NCBI GenBank assembly: GCA_003640385.1
Contig: RCAB01000116.1
Coordinates: forward strand, 1-64,000
DNA from: Setaria digitata
Lineage: Eukaryota; Nematoda; Chromadorea; Rhabditida; Setariidae
Direction: 5' to 3'
Length of the DNA: 64,000 nt
The translations under genes and the position numbers were made by a program. Each line of letters starts with the position of its first letter. Position 1 is the stretch's first letter. This document shows positions 1-13,600 of the stretch, one piece after another. The notes beneath the pieces were generated by a model. That model was not told the DNA's origin, did not search any database, and worked only from the letters and a program-made list of their open reading frames with translations.

Positions 1-3000
1 TCTTAAGCTCTTGTAAGATTATCAGTTTGCAAGAGCTGCAGGAAATGGATTTATTTTACACCTGTCCGTCGCTTTTTCATCACTGATAGGAATCAATTAA
101 ATACGTTAGTTAATGGAAATGAGTAACTTTTATTAAACTTTCACTGATAACTTTGCTAATCAGTTATTTTACGAAGTTAGCAAAGCAAAACACTTGTACC
201 CGCATTTTCTGGACATCTTAAATAAATTAAATGTTCCGCGTTGGTTATCAGCAAATGAAAGAGAGACTAAATTATTGACGATATTTTAATCAGCAATAAA
301 CCTAAGCAGAACACATAAATGGATCACAACCTTTTCCAGAAGTTGTTATGCAGTTAAAAAGCACCCACTTACAACAGTTACCTGATATTAAAGATGAAGT
401 TATGCAGTGAAGTTACCCCATAACTTTGCAACCCTTATCAATCAGAAGCATCATGAGTCCTGTTAACGTAATCAGTTGTCCACTAATGTGGTTGGTTCGT
501 TCAAATAGAATAGTCGAATAAACCTTAAAGAAAAAGAAAAAAAAAAAGTAAATTAAACCACTTAGAATATTGTGGAGAAGGCAGAAATAGAATAAAAAAT
601 AAGAGGAAAGGAGCATAAGTTTTATTTCTTACTGAGTCATCAATGGAATGAGAATTCTTGAAAAAGTTGAGAGGAAGAAAAGAGAACTGGTACCAAAATC
701 CCATTGAAATCTTATTTTTGTTGCACTCAATTTATGGCCAGCAAAAGAAAGAAAAGAGAAATTAATCGTTTCTAAAAGTTGATAGTTGATAAACATACCT
801 CCATATCACCTGAAAACTTCTGTATCTTTAGTTATGAAATGTAGGATGGATTAATAATTGATGGTACTTTAAGGGAAATGTTTAAAACATGAAAATGGTA
901 AAATAAGTCATGAATATCTGAGATCACTCCTTGCACTTAACATTATGGTCATTACACAAATAATGAACTAAAATTCTTCCGCCTCAGAAAGCTAATTAAA
1001 ACTACTTTGTTTTGATTTTTTTCTTTGCTAAGATGCAAACTTTGTTTTGATTCTTGAGCTATGTTATATCACTTATAAATAGCAATCTAGCTGGATTGAT
1101 GGTTTCGGATAACCATTCATTGCTTCTGCAAATGAATTTACAACCAAAATCTATCAGTAACATTTCCACTAATATTTCATCACTACACTGACATTACTTC
1201 TTTGGATTGTTCCACCTGAAATATAATGGATTGGTTTGTCCGTTAAATGAATGAATTTGAAAGTATGAATTTTTCTTAGAAAATAAAATGCATTTTTTTT
1301 TTTTATCACTGTAGTCTTAATTCTTAATATAACAGTACCGTCTGAAAAATCTTACGGTATTTTTCAAAAATAAATTTTATGAAATCATTTTACATAGTAA
1401 ATGGAGGAGTCTTCTATTCCCCTTAATTTCTACTAATTACTATAAACAAAATGATGTGGTTCCAAATTCTAGATTGTCTTAGAACAAATGACTGTTTGGT
1501 CTTTAGTTCCATTTCTATCTTTAATTCTTTTTTCACTTAGCTGTTTTTTTTTTTTCTGTTCAGTTTATTTGTGCAAATCAGTTATATTGCAAATCTCGAG
1601 CATATCTAATTATGCTGTCAACAACCTTTCTTAATCAAGTAGAAGAAAGTTCCGACACGTTAATATTTTAAAAAAATACATTTTGAGTTTTGAAATAGAA
1701 ATAACATACCACCATATTTTGTGAGAAATTAAAAGTGCTGAGCAGATTTGAATGATGAATACTTGTAATCTCAATCATCATTAATGTTAATAAGACAAAA
1801 AGTTACAAATTACGAAGTAAACTACCAAGATCTCAGCTCAAAAACACAGATTAAAGCTTATTTGCGATAAAATAAAGAAACTTAAACTATTTAAATAAGT
1901 TTTTAGCTGAAAGTGGAAGAAGCGGAAAAAGATATGATAGGAAGATATGAGCGAAAGGTGAAGAAAGAAAGAGTAAGGCTGACTGTGCAAATGTTCTAGC
2001 GAATTCTAAAGGCTTTTAATCCGGAAAACTATGAAATCAATAGAAAACAGAAAACTTTTCCATCAGTTATTTTGCATGTCATCTGAGTTTTCATCTTATA
2101 GAAGATTATACCAATGAGTAAAAGATTCTAAGGCAAATATTTAAAATATTAAAAAAAAAAAAAAGCAAAAGTTGCAATAGAATTACTCTCTAATTGTGCA
2201 TCTCCTCCACATGATTTACGAATATACCTACACGTTTATAGATACGTACACTTTTAAGTACACACACATATACCCATCATTGAATTTCAGAATTCAGAAT
2301 TACTCAATATATAATGCTTGCAACGTGTTATCACACGTACGTATTTCATGCACACGTACACATATGAAAATAGGCAATTACGAATTTAGTAGCAGTTCTT
2401 TGTCCTGCCAATCTATTTCAATCATAGCTGAATTGATATACAGTGCAGAAACTGGTTGCTCTGTATAAACAAGGATCAATGTAAAAGGTAATTGAATAAT
2501 CCTAGTAAAAAGATTTCAGATAGATCTCCGTACGTGTTATCATCATAAGGGGTTACGGTAGCCGAATCATTTTCATTTAGCAGCAATTAGATTTGGTAAG
2601 TTTCGATTGTTTAGAAAAATTTAATGAGTTGAAGGAAGTTTTAAAATTTCTCGATATATCAGAACCTGCTAGTGAGAATTTTTGAGTGAATGGTAATGAA
2701 AATGCATTTATATGAAAATCTTCATATATTTATCTCAAAATGAATATGAATCCTTCGTAAAAGAAGTGAGTACGAAACTTCCAGTCAGAATATATTATTT
2801 TAATACTTTCAGACTGATTTAGTTTTATTACAAATCAACAAATTGTACAGTAATAATTAGTTAACGGTCATCATCGTTCATCATTTATGCATATTATCTA
2901 TCATACACTGTATAAGTTGTGAATTTTGACGTATACTATTGCCACTTTCATGTTTTTTCTTTTAAAAATTTAATGTCCACCTATTTATTACTGCTAATTT

Positions 3001-4293
3001 TATTTTCTTTTCTTTCGTGACATGAAAATAGCACAAAATCATTTGATGTCCATCATGAAATATTCCATTCATCAAACATCATATCTGTGTTTAGTAATTT
3101 CTTCACCAATACCCAAACTGTTCTTCAAAAACTGTAGGCTGGAAAAAACAGGCCCGAGAATAATGGAATCCAAATAAATTTAAATCAAATTCCAGAAAGT
3201 AAAATAAACCACTCACTTGAACTCAAACCGACAAATTTTAATTTATTAAGAAATAGCAAAATTTTTGCAAGTGTTAAATTTCTCTGCAAACAAACCGGAC
3301 CCAGTTGCCAAATAAAAATGATTCACTACCGTAATCCAATGTAAAAGCATATCATAACAAGCTGTCTAAAATCTATTAAACCATAGGTTGCGAGGATTTG
3401 CTTGTCATAGATTGGCTATTATTTGCAGAGAAAGAACCGTTTTGTTTTCCATGTTCAGCATAGATTCAAAAGTATGAGAAGAGCAAAGAATGCTAATTAT
3501 CACGTACGTGTTCACAACGCGTATTACAATCTGAGTAGCGTAAAATGTTGAAATTCCACAGTAACGAAATGTATGTACGCCTAGGCAACACATACCTTTC
3601 TAAAGCGTTAATGTCTGGGGTAGAAATCCACAAAAAGTGTTAAATCTGTTCCACTTATTATATGTTTGCTAATTCACTTGACCTATACCTTCCGGATCCT
3701 AAAGTGCTTTACTCTGTAAATGAACTCAGGTTTGCATGTTGAAATGTCTTTTTTAATTGGAAGAATACAAAAGTAATTGTTAATAATCGAAAAATTTTGA
3801 AATTCAGTCGGTTTTGTTTGTTGCCAAATTAATTTATGACTCTTGATCCTTTATTATTTATTTTAGATGCAATAAATATTAAGCAGAAAATAACCGAAAA
3901 TTGATTTATTTTATCAGAAGTGACACAAAAGTTGCTACTGATTATAAGGTACGGTAATTTTCAGTGAAAGCGATGTTTAAATTGCGAGTCACATTGTTAC
4001 ACATTATTCCAAGTAATCCTTGTTAGAGTAATCTGAATAAGTTTAAATATTGAAATACTCGAAATATTAAGATATTAAGTGGAATTTGTATCTAATTTCA
4101 GGTAATGAAGAATCAAAAAAAAAAATTTTTGGCTCGCAAACTTTGATTAAGTTTTTGAAGATGATATTTAATTGTGTTATTTAGAAATTTCCGGAAATGT
4201 ATCGCGATGCTTTCTCATTCCAAAACAGTAATCGAAGCTGCGAAAGCAGTAACAGGATTAATGGCACATTATATATATGGTAGCAAATGGTCA

Positions 4294-4324
<31 letters not shown>

Positions 4325-4518
4325 GAAGGGAAGAAAAACAGTCTAAATTTTGAAATACATCCATTGAATACTTCAAAAGATATCTATCTGTACAAGCATC
4401 ATACAGATTTATTTATGTACATAATCAGCAATCCAACAATTTAAGGTATCCAGCTATTTATGTAGTTAAATGTTAAAATTAAGATAAAATTCGTTGATAA
4501 AATTTAACATTTTCATTG
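1..4518. other. Non-coding region beyond the copine 3' end
   Basis: No exon with matching splice sites and open frame was found on either strand. The short open frames here (for example 2196-2468 plus and 3405-3593 minus) have no family resemblance and skewed composition. The stretch holds poly(A)/(T) tracts (for example 4298-4318) and little else. Confidence 0.5.
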
Positions 4519-4524
4519 TTTATT
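4519..4524 (-). terminator. Candidate AATAAA poly(A) signal for the copine gene
   Basis: AATAAA on the minus strand lies about 140 bases after the stop codon at 4665-4667. In such AT-rich DNA the hexamer is common by chance, so only its position supports it. Confidence 0.35.
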
Positions 4525-4664
4525 CTGATCTAAAGTTGAACAGAAACATAACCGATGTAATCACATATAACTGTAAATTTGGACAGAGTGTAACAAGTAT
4601 TGGTCCTAAAACATCATCATCACAGGAAGACTAATTGCTAAATTAAAAGTGAGCTACAAAGAGC

Positions 4665-7600
4665 TTAGGCAGATCTGGTTGGATTAATATGCATATTTTG
4701 TACCTCTTCACATGGCACTGATGGTAATAAACGCCTCCTTGTTCGTGATGCTGCTGGAAGATCTGAAAGATTTCTTTCTTTTTTTTTTTTTTTTTTTTTT
4801 TAAATTTCTTTTTATTTCAAATTTTCATGACAATACTACAATAAATAAATACAATAAACTACATGTGATGAAAGCTTGAACTAATGAAAATTTTACACAG
4901 AAAAGGGGAAACTTAATCTAATTTATTAGAATTGCTCTGTTTAAAATAGCAAGATTGCCTGAAGAGAGAAAGACAGGAAGAGAGAGACTAACACTTATAA
5001 GTAACTTCTTTTGAATTTTGTATCAAAACTATTTCCGCCAAAGATTCTCATCATCTCATCAGGATGTGCCTAGCAATTTTAATCCTATTTAATGGAACTA
5101 ATCATTTTTGTCTCAATTCTCTTTTTTTTTTTTCTTCTCTCTCAACTTCTTTTCCACAAAAAAAAAAAAAAATACGCATATCAATGATTCCAAATTACTT
5201 ATNCCTATTTAATGGAACTAATCATTTTTGTCTCAATTCTCTTTTTTTTTTTTTTCTTCTCTCTCAACTTCTTTTCCACACAAAAAAAAAAAAAAATACG
5301 CATATCAATGATTCCAAATTACTTATGTGTAACCTCAAAAAAGAAAAAAAAGAAGCAACAGAATAGTCTGCCAAATTTTTCAGAAATTAAAATCACTTCC
5401 AGAAAAAAAAAAAAAAAAAAAAAACATACTTAAATTTCTTCTCTCTTGCACAGAGAGTTTTCGTTCATCACCGGATGAGGCATCAGAGAGCTGTTTCGGG
5501 AATATTCCTTTTGACTTCATATAACTTGTCAGTTGAGCAGGTACCTGAGGAATAACAAATTACTGGTATTAATTTCTGTAGCAAAAAAAAAGTCAAATTA
5601 TTGGAAAAATCTTAGCACTCATCTTGGCATTCTATGAAATAATAAAAACAAATACTTAATTAACTAATTTCGCTTAAAACTAAAATTGATAAAGCCTATG
5701 AGAAAGTTACGCTGTTTCGATTTTAGCACAAGTTTTCATGCGTTTTCAGAGTAAGTGAGTAGTTTTTGAATGCAAAGCATCTTTAAAATTAATTACTAAG
5801 ATGGATGAAAAATCATCCATTGAATCTAAAACTGCAATTTTTAACCATCTTACCTCTTGCAAAACTTCTTTAGCTAGTCGATATTTTGCTTCTATCAAAT
5901 CATCATCCGTTAAGATACGATGAGGTGGTAGAAATTCTCGGAGCTGCACAAACTGTAAGAATTTTAAAAAAGTATGGAACGAAAAGACAAATAATTTACA
6001 ATTTTATTGTCAAATAAACGTATCCAAATATTTCCATTTCCAAATTTCTTCTATATTATGATGGAACTTTCATTTTCATATGAAATATCAGAATTTCATC
6101 ATCATCTTCCCATTAAAAATTTTCAGAAACATAGTAAATGTGTAATGAGAAGGAGGATGAGTGTAGAAAATTTAATTTACTTGAACAATATCACGTTTTG
6201 CATATTTTCCATTAAATTGTAACATTTGTCGGTCGGAATCGAGAACTTTCATCTCACCAAAACTGTCATAACCAACGCCGACAATTATTATCGATAGTGG
6301 CAATGATGATGCCTTAAATTAGGATTATTTCCTTATAAAAAGAGTTTAAAGAAAAAATAATAAGCAGTAAAAATTAAAAAGTGAGAAAATAAATTTGGCG
6401 ACAGATTGGCGAAAAAATAAAAAAAAAAAAAAAATGAAAGAAGGAATATAATTTTAAAGATTATAAAAGATGAAAAAATAAAATTTTTTAAGTAAGTTTT
6501 TTAAATACAATTAAATTTCTGAGTTCCTGTGAAAAAAAATTATATTTGCTTCTTTTCTGAGTCACTAAAAAAATATAACCATTGTATGCAAATCCAATTA
6601 AATTTTCGATTTCAGCTTACAAAAAAAAAAAAAACCGGAGAAAAAAGATAAACATATTACTTTCACGATTTCTTCTTTCGCTCTATTCATATCACTGATA
6701 ACACCGTCGGTGATTATCAGAAGAACAGAATATCTGCTACCGTCCGGAGGTAATGAAGCTGCATGTCGTGCGGCATGCCGTAAAGTTGGTCCAAATTCTG
6801 TTGGTCCTGCTAATTCGATCCTGTTTAAAGCATCACGATATGCATCTAGTAGGCCACTCATTCCGATGCATTCTGGGCTATTCCTGGCCAGATTCTAAAT
6901 TTATTAAAGAAAGTCATATTATGTGCCATAAGTGTTTCTTCCTTCTTCCTCTTATCTTTGAAAGGAAAATACAAAATGATACCAAATTTGAGCCGAAAAT
7001 AGAAATACATTTCAAAAAATAATTAACAACTCAGCCAAACTTTTTGGATACAGTAAAATAATAAATAATTAAGGAAAAGGTAACTAAGGAAAATTAAGGG
7101 AAAATACCAATGGAAAATGAAAATTGACACGATTATCGCCTGGTAACCGGGCACCAAAACCATAGGCATAAAACAATTGGCTGTTATTGTAGTATTGGCA
7201 AATTTCGGCAATTGCTTGAATAGCAATTTCATATTGGCTGGCACTTTCATCTTCAACATGATGTAAAGATGCCATATTACCTGACGGTAAATTTGATTTC
7301 GTGAAATCAATTGCTACTGTGAATTCGAGTTCAGTTCTGAAAGTTTTTACACCAGTTTTGAAATTACTTTTATAAGTCATCTGGTTTTTTTCGGTTTTTT
7401 CTTTTTGGTAATAATTCAAAACTGATTTAAAAAAGGCTATTCGAATTTCAAAGTTGAAACAATCAAAAATTCATCGAAAGTTGTTTAATTAGCTTCCGCA
7501 CCTTCAAATATAAACACAATTTGGATTTTAATAAATTCTCTCCAGCGTTTATGAATAAATAACAATATGCTGTTTATTGGAATCAGTTTCGAAATAACTG

Positions 7601-10600
7601 TCAAATTCATTACCCTCCGGTTATGAAGTCGAGAAAAGTGTAATCCATCCAACAATATACCCTATGGAAGTGAAGTTGTCCAGAATCAACGTATTTTTTG
7701 CTTTTCTTCATCTTTTTCTGATTGATTAGCTAAAATTTAATTATATATTGAACAATAATTTGACTCCCGGAAAGCATTCACCAAATCCTTACCGGACGAA
7801 TGTGTATTGCTTGAACAACTGTGAAGCCAATTCATCACTTAAAAATTTCCTCCGGCAACGACACAGCTTGTAGGTCAGAACATTCATTTAATCACAAACA
7901 GATTACTACTTAATTACAACATTTATTTAAGTTAAAAACTTCCACAAATCTTACCAAAAAAGGCTGCTTTGCAACTTTTATCAAAAAAAAAATGAGTTGT
8001 AAAAAAATGCTCTGCAAAAACTGCTAAAAACTTAATCGAAACCTGAATTTTCAAAAATTGCATTAGCACAATTATCTATAGATTAAGATATCTTAGATCT
8101 TCTGCTGCTGCCCCAAAGTACTTATTTGTAATTGCAAAAGCATCGTCATCGTTTAGTAGATTAAAAGGTTCGCAAATATGACGTAAATGCAATAATGACG
8201 GACAAGAACATTTTTAAAAAATTAAGGAAAAAGTTTAATGTTCAATAATATATTAGTATGAGGAATACTAACCGGCAAAGTAACATCTTCCTTGTTAAGT
8301 AGCCTGTTCACTGTTGTACAGCAATTTCCCACCAAATCATGGCTAAAATTGCATATATATATATATAATAAAGAAATTTAAAATTTAGATAAAGAGCTAT
8401 TTGAAANATATATTATAAACATTAAACTATAATATATATAAATGTATAATATATATATATATAATATATATATATAATATATATATATATTATANAGCAA
8501 TTTCCCACCAAATCATGGCTAAAATTGCATATATATATATATAATAAAGAAATTTAAAATTTAGATAAAGAGCTATTTGAAATTTTGAATAATTATATGT
8601 TTTAATAATGGTAAAACTTACTTCCCATCTTTATCCCAATCAAAGCATTCAACGAGGAATTCCCTGAAAACAAAAGAATCAATTTATTCCTTGCCTTAAA
8701 TTTGCTGTAGAAATAAACGAAGAAAAAAGAATGCATAATTAAAATTTTCAAATATCTTACCGATCTTTATCACCGTAGCAAAGTTGATCAATATGTATTT
8801 CAAAGGGTTTCCATTTTGGATTTAAATTTTGCTCATGGTAACGTGTGCGGAAAGCCAACTGATATCTAAAAATTTGTCCAAATTTATTAGAAGATGAGGC
8901 TACATACCTACCAAGAAATCTGAAACATTGTTAAGCTGAGTTGGCTGTAATTTAAATTGAAATTATCGGGCTACGATTAATGAAATCTCTCAGTTCATTT
9001 GAGCTCACTTTCAAGACTTTATGTTTACTGGATAAACAGTTGTTGCAGTCATGATAAGCTTCTTTACAAGGAAAAACGAAAGGTGATTGTTTGTAAAAGA
9101 TAAAACAACGAATATAAAAAAAAAAAAAAAAGTTTTAAGTTTGATTTTAAATTTATTAAAGTTATTGAAACCAAGCAATTGTTCTAAAATTCATTCCCTT
9201 TTTTCTTCTCCAAAACTCATCTTCAAAAAAAAAAAATTTTGATTAAATGAAGATAGAAATGTGGAGGATTTCGATATTTTCTCAATTCTTCACGTGTTTG
9301 TATGAGGCTCAGCAATAATGTAAATCAATTATCGGATTTTTTGCTTTATTTTTTGATGGAATACCACACCAATGATGAAGTGATTTGTGGAGATAAATTG
9401 TTTTGTTTTACTTTGCAAACCATTTATAAATGAATTGATTTTTTTTTTTTTTGTGGAAATTAAAGATCTGTTTCAAAATCAGAAATTAATATCGTATAAC
9501 TAATGTTCTGCATAATCTGTACCAGTGATTTTAATTTATTGGATCAGTGCAAAAGAAATTACAATTTATGCATTGTTGATAATTAGCTCATTTATGTTGC
9601 GATACATTTTCAAATATGCATTGCTGTATTATATATCATTTTAATGAGCATTTCTTCTTTTATGCCATTTTTTTTTCTTCTTTTCGTCGGAAGCACATAA
9701 TTACTTGCAAATTTAGTTATGCTCATTTTAAACGAGAAATGCAACATTAGAAAGAAAGCTAATTAAAGTGCTTTTTTTTTCCTTCAAATTTAATACGCAT
9801 TGTAATATAATGGAAACACTTCGCAACATTAAAAAGTTTGGCAGCAGCAGTAACTCAAAAAAAAAAAAAAAAATCTTGTTAAGAAAGCTTTAAAGATTTT
9901 AACGAACTAATCCCTAACTACAATAAATATCATGCTTTTCCTATTTTGTGCAGCAAAGCAAATCATTTCTCAATCTGATTCTTGTGAACCAATTGTTGAA
10001 CGAATTCGAAACTTTAAAGCATTTCTCGAAATGGAATTTGCGCGAAAAAAAATCCATTATTTGGCAGTATACTACTACTAAAACTCTCTGAATCGCTACG
10101 AAACTGTTATATTTAGAGAGCTTCTCTATCAGGTCGATGGATACAACGTGTTTAATCTGCAGCGATCCGTTCTACACGTCCCGTAGCGTCACCACAAAAA
10201 TTAATGAACTGAGCCAAAAAGTTTTTATGTTTAACTGGTCCCTCGTCAAGCAACTACATTCCATCAAATATCTCGATAACTGTTGCTTTTTCCCAAAAAA
10301 AAAAAAAATATTTCCGTGATCAGCAAAATACAGAAGTTACTTTCTACTAGTTAATCGCTTACTGAAGTTTTTCCTACTTTTTTTTTTTTTTTTTTTATAG
10401 ACAAGAAATAAACTTTATTTAGTAAACAAATCTATTTTTCGTTGGCAAGAATGCATTCGCTGTAAAGTTTGCTAGTCAATATATTAAAGAAAAAAATATA
10501 TTTAAACTTACTATACAGGCCTGAAATTCACCATCCGAAAGAGCAGTTACTTTTGCATCACTTTGCTATCTATTACTTAAATATTAATATTTTCAGTCTT

Positions 10601-13600
10601 GCAGTAACAAATTTCAATTAGTTCGAAGGAAAAAATTAAATCTGAAAATATTTTCATACGTTTTATCTTTATTGATCCGAGATATTTTGAGAAAGGGATC
10701 ACATTTGCCGAGGAAATCTTTCCTGTCTAATTTCGTTGCACTACATACGAAATAAACTGATTCCTGTCTTCCCTTACTCATTTCTTCAGCAGTCACTATT
10801 AAGGAACCATAATTCTTCCCATCTTTGCTGTAACAGAGCAGTAAAAATTAAATTTCTTTCTTTTTTTTTTTTTTTTTCTTTTAAATTATATCAAGAGAAA
10901 AAAAAAACACTACGACTATTAAAATTTAAAACTTTTGAAAGTTAAAAATTTAGAAAATCCAAACTTTTATTCAAAATTTCGTTGTATTTAAATAAATGCA
11001 TATGTCGTCGGAGTGCAGTTCCTTTTTGCTAATTTTGGAAAATATAAAATTAAAGTTATAAGAGTAGTAAATGACGAAAATTTATTGATATCTTACTATA
11101 ATTTGACCGTTTTCCTGTTGCATTTTGACCCCAATATTTCGTGCAACAAAAGAGAAGCTGAACCAATTGATGTTTTTTCTTTTCCAGGTCCTTTATCGAA
11201 TCTGAAAATAATTTCTTTTTTTTTTTGTTTACAAATTACTTCTATGCAGAAAAATGCTATTTAGGCGATGTACGTTGGATAAATTGTGAATTAAAATTTT
11301 TCATTTTCCAGTGTTATTTTTTTTTTTTCACGTTTAAATGTATATTCCCAAAATCTTTGTGCCAGTTTCTTCCGAATTTTTTACTAAAAAATTAATTAAT
11401 ATTTCAAGGATCCGCATGTTAAGTGCATTTTTCAATGTAAACATAAAAACAGGGGAGACATTTGGCTTATTGATTGTTGAAACAACTAAAGATGATTCGT
11501 TAACTTCTTCCATTTAACAAGTTGTTATATTGTTCAAAACAAAAAAAGGAAAAAAAAGAGCTTAAATATTACAGCATCTGTAAAAATAATTGCAATATTA
11601 GTAAAAGTAATTAAAACAATTAATTTTTATATACAATTCAAAAAGCAGCCGCTGTTGTTCTTCAAAGAAATATGCAGTACGTATTTTCGTCGCCCAATCA
11701 GGATTTAAACAATTGCTTATCACCTGTAATTTACGAAAAAAAAGAAGGAAAAAAATTTTGAATTTAATATAACATGAATCAAATATGCCCAGGACAGGAT
11801 GGTTGATAAAAGACAAGATGAGAATAAATTCTCAGTATTTCAAAAAATTGGATAATTGCACTGAAGATATTAATTAATTAAATCATCGCTATTAAAGCCT
11901 TTTTTTTTTAAAAAAAATTACAGGTAAAATAAAGGAAACTGAAATATATTTACTTCTGTTCGTCCGATTTCCTTCCAATTTCGACATCTTACTAATCCAG
12001 CATTTGCTTCGCTTACAATACAGAATGGATCGCTATAGGAATCAGTATCAACATCCTTGATATCTCTGAATAATTATTTTAGATCTGTTTGAGGATGGAA
12101 GTGAAAAGAAAAAGGTTTTTTTAATTTATAGATTTTTCACCAAAGTGCATTTTGTTTTGAATTTGAGATAATGGGAATTTATTTTTCATCTAAGTCTTTT
12201 CGTATGTACAATTTCACATTTTTTTTTTTTTTAAGTTACAAAATAAGTCAAACCGAGCCGAAATTGTTAGCACGACATCGGAATAAGGTCGTCCTTGGTC
12301 TTCAACTTCCATCCCACGACGATTTTGCTCCCTTTCGCTAAAAGTTCAGTATCATTATTTACTCCATTGATGGTTTTAATATTCTTTTCTTTTTATTCAT
12401 TAACATGAATGAATTATTATTACTATTATTTTTTAAATTTGAAAGCCTTGTTTAGTTTCAGTGAGATTTTTTCAGGTTGATCATGAATTAAAATGTTGCT
12501 GAATTATTAAAAGATTAAAGTTATATGAAAGCAAATAATCTTTGTTTATAAATAAAAAAAAAATTTTTTTTTTCGCTTTTAACGTTCGAAAATTAATGAA
12601 TCCTTGATATGTTTTTAAGATATTACAAATTAGATGCAAAATAGCTTTAGCAAGTATCAGCAATACTTGAAAGTATTGCGCTATTGTATTTCTAGGTTAG
12701 TCAGATGAGTCAACCAACCAGTGAAATTAGTTAGTAATCTTTTAAAATTTTTTAATTTATGCTTTAATTAATTAAGTGGAAAATCATCGAGGGTTCAGTT
12801 TCATTGAATAGAACATATCGAGACACACGAACAAAAGTTTAAATCTAAATCACTTTCATATCATTGTGAAAATGGCACCTGGATTAAAATGCAAAAAAGA
12901 AATGCTTGAAAATAATTAACTACTTTCGTTATGTATGAAAATCTTTGTGCATCTTTTAACTGCGCAAATTTCTGAGGTAATTTGATTAAATGTTCAGGTA
13001 TCCTTATGAAATATGTGCAGTATGTAATTAAATACAGAATCGATCTTATATTAATAATTGCATAAACTGAAGACCACAAAAAGAAATAAACTACTTGAAA
13101 ATTCGATAGCTAAAAATGTTCGTCCTTCTTTGGGAAATTAAAATCGGGAATTTCTAGCTAAAGAAGACAAGTCTAAATTTGCCAAAATAAAGTCACAGAA
13201 ATTTTAGAAAAAGCATAAATCTTTTTCTTTCTTTCTTTTTTTTTTGTTCATTTAAATTTAAAATGAAAATAAGAGTAGAAAATAAATTAAGATTCATGCA
13301 GGACTTGATTGATTTATATTTGTTAAATATTTTAAATCTGGACCTGGAAAGAAATACATCGAGGAATTCCTTAGGATCCACCTCTGGTTTTATATTTCCT
13401 CCATGGAGAAAGTTTTGCTGATTTCATTAAAATTGATATTGTTAAATTCTTGACATACTAATTGCCGAATACTTACTCAGTTTAATAAATTTCCTCAAAA
13501 GGCTTAGCTTAGAACTGGTAAGAATGATTAATAACATTCACCGAAATTAAAAAAAAGGAAGTATGATAAGTTAATTTATGGCATGAGAGTATAAGTTTGA

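Noticed and set aside
3405..3593. Minus-strand 62-codon frame that might extend the copine 3' end
   Set aside because: No acceptor in a compatible phase and no resemblance to copine C-termini; a stop is already available at 4665.
5064..5433. Plus-strand open frames of 100 and 73 codons
   Set aside because: They run through homopolymers, an N and a duplicated assembly join; composition is Phe/Lys runs, and they lie antisense to a copine intron.
13193..13381. Minus-strand frame starting MDPKEFLDVFLS, inside a copine intron
   Set aside because: Low-complexity end, no fitting donor in the required phase, and it would break the consistent exon chain.
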